7,476 bases of DNA, taken from positions 1 through 7,476 of the forward strand of contig WRFW01000152.1 in assembly GCA_009787435.1 (NCBI GenBank), read 5' to 3'. A program made the translations under genes and the position numbers. Source of the DNA: Defluviitaleaceae bacterium (lineage in GTDB: Bacteria > Bacillota > Clostridia > Lachnospirales > UBA5962). Below are positions 1 to 4,919 of the stretch, piece by piece; position 1 is the stretch's first letter; every line of letters starts with the position of its first letter. The notes below the pieces were generated by a model. The model saw only the letters and a program-made list of their open reading frames with translations. It was not told the origin of the DNA and ran no database searches.

Positions 1-393
1 GGCATCTCTGCACCAGCAGGCACTAGGCTTGCAATAGTAGAAACAGACAACAAACACCCGTTTGTTCAAAAAGAGCTTTTAATGCCTGTTTTGGCGGTCG
101 TTAAAGCGAAAGATTTCGAAGAAGCACTTGAGTTTGCAGTAGATGCAGAGCATGGGTTCGGGCACACTGCTATGATTCACAGCCGTTGCACAGACAATGT
201 AACTAAATTTATTAAAACTATGAAAGTTACTATTGCTGTTCAAAATGGTTCTTCTTACAACGGCTTAGGCGTTGGCACAGGGCCAACAACTTTCACAGTT
301 GCAGGGCCAACTGGTGAGGGAATCACAACCCCACGCCATTTCGTTAAATATAGAAGAATTGCTATAGCAAGCGGTGGTTACTACACAAGATAA
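1..393 (+). CDS. CoA-acylating aldehyde dehydrogenase, EutE/PduP type (3' end only)
   Basis: The frame is open from the first base, so the gene begins upstream of the window; 130 C-terminal residues are visible before a TAA stop. The segment HPFVQKELLMPVL, then HTAMIHSR, the VQNGSSYNGLG stretch and the GPTGEGITTPRHFVKYRR ending are the C-terminal signature of the EutE/PduP family. These enzymes oxidise acetaldehyde or propionaldehyde with NAD+ and CoA to the acyl-CoA, often inside a bacterial microcompartment. The protein ends right after the aldehyde dehydrogenase domain, so it is not a bifunctional AdhE, which would continue into an alcohol dehydrogenase domain. The catalytic cysteine and any N-terminal encapsulation peptide lie outside the window, so substrate and microcompartment targeting cannot be judged. 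An internal ATG at 82 is not the start, because homology continues upstream of it. A strong terminator follows, so this is the last gene of its transcript. Confidence 0.85.
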   Translation, partial: GISAPAGTRLAIVETDNKHPFVQKELLMPVLAVVKAKDFEEALEFAVDAEHGFGHTAMIHSRCTDNVTKFIKTMKVTIAVQNGSSYNGLGVGTGPTTFTVAGPTGEGITTPRHFVKYRRIAIASGGYYTR

Positions 394-419
394 ATTTTTA
401 ATATTTAGTAACAATAGTT

Positions 420-477
420 AAAATAAAAATGCCCTTTTGAGCAGTTTGAAAACTAGCCAAAAGGGCATTTTTATTTT
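420..477. terminator. Long perfect hairpin, likely bidirectional terminator
   Basis: Positions 420-439 pair with 458-477 without a mismatch (20 bp). The core is GCCCTTTTG/CAAAAGGGC and the outer stem is A/T only. The 18-nt loop can form a small inner hairpin (AGTT 443-446 with AACT 451-454). On the plus strand the 3' arm is T-rich (ATTTTTATTTTTT), and on the minus strand the complement of the 5' arm is equally T-rich. It therefore fits an intrinsic terminator in both directions, between the convergent aldehyde dehydrogenase gene and the minus-strand secreted-protein gene that stops at 521. Confidence 0.9.
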
Positions 478-520
478 TTATTCAAAGGAGGGTTTTAAGC
501 TCCGATGCTCTGGTTATTAA

Positions 521-2287
521 CTATCTTACTACTATAGTTACCCCATTTACATTTAAGCTTTGTAAGTTTTCAATATCTATAGCACTTCCCTCTAATGTTA
601 CTTGTAAATCTCCGCTAGATACAAGCTCTCCATTTTCATTTTCGCTCCATTCTGAAGCTCCCCAAGAAGCACCTCTTATATGGTGTGTAAATTCACTTCC
701 GTCTAAAAGGGTGAATGATATTTCAATATCATCATGTGGGTTAAATCTATTAAAATCATTAAATTTTGCCCCGCCATCTACTATATTAAATGCTACACCA
801 AGGTTATTAATTTGGAAGTTTGCCAGTTCGTAGTTTGAGCCGCCAATGTTAATTTTAATATTTTGAGCAACTTCTATATTGTCTATTCTGTTCACATTTA
901 AGTTAAATGGGTTTATCCCTAAGTTCAAAGGTGTATGTGTTCTAAAATAGCTTATAGAAAATTCAATATCTAAATCGTTTAACACTGAAAGGTCGCTTAA
1001 GTAAAATACTTGTTCAGTGAAGCGTCTTTCGCCTACTTCTTGCCAGCTTGTAAAGTATTCACCGTTAAAATATAGTTCTATTTCTTCAAATTCACTATTG
1101 TCTACAGAATATAAAAAATTTATGTTTCTCATAGGAACTTGCTGCCAAAAAGCTTCCCAATCTTCTAGCGTTTCTAACCCTTCTGTGTCTAAACTATCCC
1201 AATCAATTTCTGCTATAGCAGTATTAACTACAGAATGCCATATATTCGGTAATATATCCCAATCGTTTATAGAGCGTATTCTATTAAATGATGGTTCATT
1301 AAATTGTAAGTGAAGCAAGTTATTTACAAGGGCTGCGTTTGAAAGATAAATGTCATTTCCTAAGCTAATGTTTAACTCTCCTCTTAATAATCTATCTACT
1401 GTTTGCGGGTCAAAATCTGCACCGAGTATTTCATATGTTTCTTCAGAAGTGCTCCAGCCGCCAAATTCATTTTCTTCTGCTTGCACAAATGTTGCATTGT
1501 GGCTTGCTAATATGCTAGCTATGTTTAAATTTGCTAACTGTGTTTCATTGTGTTGGTCTGAAAGAATTCTTTCCACATGTAAGTTTATTGATACAGAGTT
1601 TATTTGTTCATTAATGGTTGAAAATGAGTGCTCTACTGAAAAATATGCTCTTCCTGTTTGGTCGTTAAAGAAAAGGAATTGAGGTGTATTTTGCCAACCA
1701 TTTAATTCTTCTTGTCTTAAAAGAATTCTTGCAATTCTAAAATATTCTTCGTCTCTTTGGCCTGAAAGGTCTTCAATTGAAAAGAAAGTAGTTATTCTTA
1801 TGTCTGTAAGTGTGTCTATTTCGTCTGTTTCAATTAATTCATCGGTTTCTATGTCAAAATCAAAACGTGTGAAAGTTTGCTCTCTAGCTGAGCTATTTAT
1901 GCTGTATAAAGCTTCTAACCTAAAGTTTCTATAGTATGAAGTTTGGTTTATTTCAGTTGCATTTCTTAGCATTCCTTGAAAATTATTCCCAAATTGGTGC
2001 CAGAATAGCTTTTCTGTACTATTTGCAAGCTCTGGTGCTTCTTCACCCCACATGTTCCATAAGCCGCTAGTAATTATTGAACTGCCGCCGCCAGCGAATC
2101 GAACCGCTCCAACCGGTACTTCTGTTATTTCATAATAATTATCTTCTTCTTCTGTGTGCGTTGTGATTATTTCGTATTCTTCATAATCATAATCATGCTC
2201 GTATGCTAGTGCACTTGTTGATAAAAATGGTATTGCTAATGCTGAAAATAGTAATTTTTTGCTTATCTTGTTTGTTTTTTTGTTCAT
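521..2287 (-). CDS. Secreted acidic protein of unknown function, 588 aa
   Basis: I do not recognise this gene. The N-terminus is a clear Sec signal peptide: Lys-rich residues 2-11, a hydrophobic core around 12-24, and a signal peptidase I site after ALA, predicted between 28 and 29. The mature protein opens with a Tyr/Glu/Asp-rich stretch (29-56), followed by alternating hydrophobic/polar segments typical of beta-rich extracellular domains. It is strongly acidic, has many Trp and Phe residues and contains no cysteine. I see no LPxTG sorting signal, lipobox, C-terminal membrane segment, cell-wall-binding repeat or catalytic motif, so it is probably released or held non-covalently. Segments around 112-175 (ending in IEDLSG), 200-345 and 388-505 resemble one another loosely in pattern. 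They recall the extracytoplasmic beta domains (DUF4179/DUF5643 type) of Bacillota surface and anti-sigma proteins; this is a weak inference. The start is secure: AGGAGG at 2296-2301 lies 8 nt before ATG. A consensus promoter serves it alone, and the terminator at 420-477 closes it. Confidence 0.85.
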   Translation of the reverse strand: MNKKTNKISKKLLFSALAIPFLSTSALAYEHDYDYEEYEIITTHTEEEDNYYEITEVPVGAVRFAGGGSSIITSGLWNMWGEEAPELANSTEKLFWHQFGNNFQGMLRNATEINQTSYYRNFRLEALYSINSSAREQTFTRFDFDIETDELIETDEIDTLTDIRITTFFSIEDLSGQRDEEYFRIARILLRQEELNGWQNTPQFLFFNDQTGRAYFSVEHSFSTINEQINSVSINLHVERILSDQHNETQLANLNIASILASHNATFVQAEENEFGGWSTSEETYEILGADFDPQTVDRLLRGELNISLGNDIYLSNAALVNNLLHLQFNEPSFNRIRSINDWDILPNIWHSVVNTAIAEIDWDSLDTEGLETLEDWEAFWQQVPMRNINFLYSVDNSEFEEIELYFNGEYFTSWQEVGERRFTEQVFYLSDLSVLNDLDIEFSISYFRTHTPLNLGINPFNLNVNRIDNIEVAQNIKINIGGSNYELANFQINNLGVAFNIVDGGAKFNDFNRFNPHDDIEISFTLLDGSEFTHHIRGASWGASEWSENENGELVSSGDLQVTLEGSAIDIENLQSLNVNGVTIVVR

Positions 2288-2410
2288 ATTTGGTTCCTCC
2301 TCAGGATTGGTTTTTCCCCTTTATTTTAGGGTGAATTTAATTTATACTTTTGGCAAGCTTTATTTACTAAACGACAATGTTTAGTTTTTCTGCTTGCTAC
2401 AAGTTGTTAT
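2288..2410 (-). promoter_or_regulatory. Structured 5' leader of the secreted-protein gene
   Basis: The predicted transcript start near 2410 gives a leader of about 120 nt. It holds a two-tier hairpin: an outer stem GCAAGC/GCTTGC (2353-2358 with 2392-2397) encloses an inner 7-bp stem ACTAAAC/GTTTAGT (2366-2372 with 2379-2385, 6-nt loop), separated by internal loops of 7 and 6 nt. A second small hairpin, CCCT/AGGG (2317-2320 with 2328-2331), lies closer to the ribosome binding site at 2296-2301. No U-run follows the large hairpin in the transcribed direction, so it is not an obvious attenuator. mRNA stabilisation or protein binding are alternatives. I match it to no known riboswitch class. Confidence 0.4.
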
Positions 2411-2416
2411 AAGTGT

Positions 2417-2445
2417 ATTATATAACATCATACTGTGTTTGTCAA
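2417..2445 (-). promoter_or_regulatory. Consensus sigma-A promoter for the secreted-protein gene
   Basis: Read on the minus strand, the -35 box TTGACA (2445-2440) is followed by exactly 17 bp and the -10 box TATAAT (2422-2417); both hexamers are perfect matches. An A/T-rich stretch with A-tracts directly upstream (2446-2466) could act as an UP element. Transcription should begin near 2410. Confidence 0.88.
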
Positions 2446-2466
2446 GCAATTTTTGAATTTTAAATA

Positions 2467-2484
2467 TTACAATCTAGTTACAAT
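2467..2484. promoter_or_regulatory. Direct repeat TTACAAT-N4-TTACAAT, possible regulator site
   Basis: Two identical heptamers TTACAAT (2467-2473 and 2478-2484) are separated by CTAG, giving a period of 11 bp, about one helical turn. They lie roughly 57-74 bp upstream of the predicted start of the secreted-protein transcript, on the same face of the helix. This layout is typical of OmpR/PhoB-family response regulators, which bind as head-to-tail dimers. The same TTACAA core recurs at 2582 and 2656 at the edges of the tandem repeats. No regulator gene is in the window, so the assignment rests on layout alone. Confidence 0.3.
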
Positions 2485-2509
2485 GCTTGCAGTAGGTTTT
2501 CAAATTTTA

Positions 2510-2730
2510 TAATTTTTTAAGAAACCTAGCCAAGGTATATATTTAATATAGGTTAAACTTGGTCGTTTTTAATAAATATGTTTACAATTTTTAAGAAGCC
2601 TAGCCAAGGTATATATTTGGTATAGGTTAAATTTGGTCGTTTTTAATAAATGCGGTTACAATTTTTAAGAAGCCTAGCCAAGGTATATATTTGGTATAGG
2701 TTAAACTTGGGCGTTTTTAATAAATGCTTT
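2510..2730. repeat. Three tandem copies of a 74-bp intergenic repeat
   Basis: The copies are 2510-2583, 2584-2657 and 2658-2730 (the last is 1 bp shorter). The common core AAGCCTAGCCAAGGTATATA is shared by copies 2 and 3, and copy 1 differs in it by one base. Copies 2 and 3 are nearly identical over about 65 bp; copy 1 is the most diverged, mainly at its two ends and at a TTAA/TTGG position. The unit length is not a multiple of three and the units carry no reading frame, so the array is non-coding. Each unit holds two interleaved complementary pairs, (A/G)-variant AACCTA with TAGGTT and CCAAG with (C/T)TTGG, followed by TTTTT. The array sits between the two divergent promoters and upstream of both predicted start sites. 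It carries no transposase and no clear terminal inverted repeats. Confidence 0.9.
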
Positions 2731-2756
2731 ACATTTTTTCTAATTTAGTGTAAAAT
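2728..2756 (+). promoter_or_regulatory. Sigma-A promoter of the sua5-led cluster
   Basis: The -35 box TTTACA (2728-2733) is followed by 17 bp and the -10 box TAAAAT (2751-2756); each hexamer has one mismatch to consensus. The predicted start of transcription is about 2762-2764, at or next to the ATG of sua5. The -35 box coincides with the end of the third 74-bp repeat; the earlier repeat junctions carry the same or a similar hexamer (TTTACA at 2581, GTTACA at 2655) but no -10 box at the right distance. Confidence 0.75.
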
Positions 2757-2763
2757 AGTATTG

Positions 2764-3681
2764 ATGAGAGTTTTAAAAAACTATGAACTAGAAGAAGCTG
2801 TGAAAATTATAAAAGCAGGGGGCACAGTCGCTTTTCCAACCGAAACAGTTTATGGCTTAGGGGCAAATGCTCTTAACGGCGAAGCTGTTAAAAAAATTTA
2901 TAAAGCAAAAGGAAGAAAAGCAGATAACCCGCTAATTGTGCACATTGCAAATGAAAAGCAGCTTTTTTCTATAACCCCGCCCCTGCAAGAAGATGCTAAA
3001 AAACTTAGCTTAGCTTTTTGGCCAGGGCCTTTCACTATGATTTTGCCGAAAAAAAATATAGTGCCTAATGAAACTAGTGCAGGGCTTAACACTATAGGCG
3101 TTCGTATGCCAAATTTGTCTATAGCTTTGGAATTCATAAAATTAGCAGGGGCAATCGCAGCCCCAAGTGCTAATATTAGCGGCAAGCCAAGCCCAACTAT
3201 GCTTAGCCACGTTTTAGATGATTTAAATGGGAAAATAGACGCTGTAATTGAGGGTGAAAAAAGTTATTTCGGAATAGAATCAACAGTATTTGACCCTAGC
3301 ACAAAAACTCTTTTAAGACCCGGCAGTATTACAGTAGAGCAAATAGAAAAAATAGTAGGAAAAATAAATATATCAACTAGCGTTAAAGCAAATGAAGCAC
3401 CAAAATCACCAGGGCAAAAGTATAAACATTATTCCCCAAATGCTAAGCTTACTGTAGTGAAGCAGCATGAGCCGGCAAGCCTAAAAAAAGAGCCTTTAAA
3501 TTATAGTGCTGCAAACTTAATAAAAGAACAGTTAATAGAGGTAACGGCTGAAAATCTTTTTGAAATTTTAAGAGATTTAGATAAAAAAAATATAAGCCAC
3601 GCTTATATAAAATACCCTGAAAATATGGCAGTTTTAGACAGAGTTTTAAAAGCGGCACAATATAATGTTTTAGAGATTTGA
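2764..3681 (+). CDS. sua5: L-threonylcarbamoyladenylate synthase (Sua5/YwlC family)
   Basis: This enzyme makes threonylcarbamoyl-AMP from threonine, bicarbonate and ATP, the first step of N6-threonylcarbamoyladenosine (t6A) synthesis at position 37 of ANN-decoding tRNAs, in the cytoplasm. Numbering from ATG 2764, the YrdC domain fills about residues 1-200. It has FPTETVYGLG (24-33), KAKGRKADNPLIVHI (starting near 47), WPGP, the nucleotide-binding APSANISGKPSP (134-145), GIEST (170-174) and LRPG (184-187). The linker SPGQKYKHYSP (215-225) leads into a C-terminal Sua5 domain of about 80 residues. The total of 305 residues is some 40 fewer than B. subtilis YwlC; the shortage is shared between the N-terminus and the C-terminal domain. 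I chose ATG 2764; an in-frame TTG at 2761 would add one residue. No ribosome binding site precedes either, and the promoter geometry predicts leaderless mRNA. Confidence 0.92.
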   Translation: MRVLKNYELEEAVKIIKAGGTVAFPTETVYGLGANALNGEAVKKIYKAKGRKADNPLIVHIANEKQLFSITPPLQEDAKKLSLAFWPGPFTMILPKKNIVPNETSAGLNTIGVRMPNLSIALEFIKLAGAIAAPSANISGKPSPTMLSHVLDDLNGKIDAVIEGEKSYFGIESTVFDPSTKTLLRPGSITVEQIEKIVGKINISTSVKANEAPKSPGQKYKHYSPNAKLTVVKQHEPASLKKEPLNYSAANLIKEQLIEVTAENLFEILRDLDKKNISHAYIKYPENMAVLDRVLKAAQYNVLEI

Positions 3682-3739
3682 ACCTATAAATTAGGTGTAT
3701 TAATTATATTTTTTGCTAAAAATTTAAGGAGAGTTACAA

Positions 3740-4174
3740 ATGATACTTTTTGTTTGCACAGGCAACACTTGTAGAAGCCCGCTAGCTAGCGTTTTTATGC
3801 AAAAAAGACTCGAAGAAGAAGGCATTTCTAAAAGAGTGGAATCGGCGGGCATTTATGGTTATATTGGTCAAAAGGCTAGTGTTGGTTCTATTAATGCGGC
3901 TAATTTTTACGGTCTAAATCTTAAAAACCATGAAGCCCAAAATTTAGTTTCAGTTATAGGCATTGAAAATGCCTTAATACTAACGATGACAAACGCACAC
4001 AAAGAATATGTGCAATCAATGAACTTAGGAAAAGAAGTTTATACTTTATATGAATATGTGAAAAATGAAAGAAGAGACATAGTAGACCCTTTTGGCTCAA
4101 ACGATGAAGAATATTTAAAATGTGCCAAAGAATTAAAGGAACTTGTAGACTTAATCGATCTAGAAAAACTATGA
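3740..4174 (+). CDS. ywlE: Low-molecular-weight protein phosphatase, YwlE-like (probable protein-arginine phosphatase)
   Basis: The 144-residue protein is a complete LMW-PTP-fold phosphatase. The P-loop CTGNTCRS spans residues 6-13, with nucleophile Cys6 and phosphate-binding Arg12. The general acid is Asp116 in DPFG, and SAG at 35-37 and LTMTNAHK at 81-88 are other family blocks. In B. subtilis YwlE a Thr inside the P-loop (CTGNTCRS) favours phosphoarginine, where tyrosine phosphatases usually have Ile. That Thr is present here as Thr10, so removal of phosphate from arginine on proteins, opposing a McsB-type kinase, is the likelier role. This is an inference from one residue plus overall similarity. 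AAGGAG at 3726-3731 lies 8 nt before ATG. The gene follows sua5 after 58 bp, the same adjacency seen in other Bacillota. No second promoter is convincing in the gap, so it probably shares the sua5 transcript. Confidence 0.88.
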   Translation: MILFVCTGNTCRSPLASVFMQKRLEEEGISKRVESAGIYGYIGQKASVGSINAANFYGLNLKNHEAQNLVSVIGIENALILTMTNAHKEYVQSMNLGKEVYTLYEYVKNERRDIVDPFGSNDEEYLKCAKELKELVDLIDLEKL

Positions 4175-4298
4175 GAGTTACAAACACGCCAAAATATATT
4201 ATTGCTTCTATATTTTCCTATCGTTTGGCATAGGAGTAATAATAATTTTTTTAAACAGTTTACGCAAAAGCATTTTTATTTGGAGGAATTATAAAACT

Positions 4299-4919
4299 AT
4301 GCTAAAAATAATTGAACACCCGCTAATACAGCATAAAATATCAATGATAAGAGATAAAGAAACAGGGCACAAAGATTTTAGGCAGCTAGTTTCAGAAATA
4401 GCAACAATTTTATGCTATGAAGCAACTCTTGATGATAAAGTTAAAGAAATAGAAATCGAAACACCTATTATTACTTGCAAAGGTAAAGTTTTAGCAAAAG
4501 ATTATGCAGTTGTCCCTATTTTGCGTGCAGGGCTAGGTATGGAAGAAGGTGTTTTAAGGCTGCTTCCAATGGCTGCAGTTGGGCACATAGGCTTATATAG
4601 AGACCCAAAAACTTTAATGCCGGTTGAATATTATACAAAGCTGCCTAGCAATATTGAAGAAAGGCAAACTTTCGTGTTAGACCCTATGCTTGCCACAGGT
4701 GGCTCTGCTTCTGAAGCTATTAATATTATAAAAGCAAAAGGGGCTAGAAATATAAAATTTTTGTGTGTAGTTTCTTGCCCAGAAGGTGTTGAGTTTTTAG
4801 AAAAAAACCATCCAGATGTGCCTATATACACAGCGGTGCATGATTCTAAATTAAATGAAAAAGGTTATATTGTTCCCGGTCTTGGAGATGCAGGCGATAG
4901 ACTATTCGGTACCCAATAA
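4299..4919 (+). CDS. upp: Uracil phosphoribosyltransferase
   Basis: Upp converts uracil and PRPP to UMP and pyrophosphate, the key step of uracil salvage. The 206-residue length is normal, and the protein aligns by eye along its whole length with the B. subtilis enzyme: HPLIQHK near the N-terminus, VVPILRAGLGM (71-81), VGHIGLYRDP (94-103), the PRPP-binding DPMLATGGS (128-136) and the uracil-binding C-terminal GYIVPGLGDAGDR (189-201). No key residue is missing. GGAGGA at 4282-4287 lies 11 nt before ATG, slightly long but usable. The reading frame is open for 45 codons upstream of the ATG but contains no ATG, GTG or TTG, so this start is firm. The stop TAATG overlaps the ATG of the next gene by one base, implying coupled translation. 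Downstream pdp supplies its substrate. Confidence 0.97.
   Translation: MLKIIEHPLIQHKISMIRDKETGHKDFRQLVSEIATILCYEATLDDKVKEIEIETPIITCKGKVLAKDYAVVPILRAGLGMEEGVLRLLPMAAVGHIGLYRDPKTLMPVEYYTKLPSNIEERQTFVLDPMLATGGSASEAINIIKAKGARNIKFLCVVSCPEGVEFLEKNHPDVPIYTAVHDSKLNEKGYIVPGLGDAGDRLFGTQ

Noticed and set aside
1017..1682. Two plus-strand open frames (1017-1313, 1350-1682) inside the secreted-protein gene
   Set aside because: They lie antisense to a long gene with a signal peptide, promoter and ribosome binding site, and have no credible start signals or recognisable motifs.
2306..2410. Transcription attenuator in the secreted-protein leader
   Set aside because: In the transcribed (minus) direction no U-run follows either hairpin; the TTTTTC next to the inner hairpin is on the plus strand.
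2506..2533. Second minus-strand promoter, TTGGCT-N16-TATAAA, at the left edge of the repeats
   Set aside because: Its boxes match poorly, and a perfect promoter lies less than 100 bp downstream in the same direction; it is also present only in the diverged first copy.
2510..2730. CRISPR array
   Set aside because: The units are contiguous near-identical 74-bp tandem copies with no unique spacers and no cas genes nearby.
2510..2760. Riboswitch or T-box leader for sua5
   Set aside because: The array lies upstream of the predicted transcript start, and no T-box or known aptamer motif was seen.
3678..3714. Possible promoter (TTGAAC-N17-TAATTA) or terminator (ACCTA/TAGGT hairpin at 3682-3696 then six T) between sua5 and ywlE
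   Set aside because: The -10 box is a poor match, the stem has only 5 bp and the T-run is 12 nt away, so neither is convincing; read-through within the cluster is simpler.
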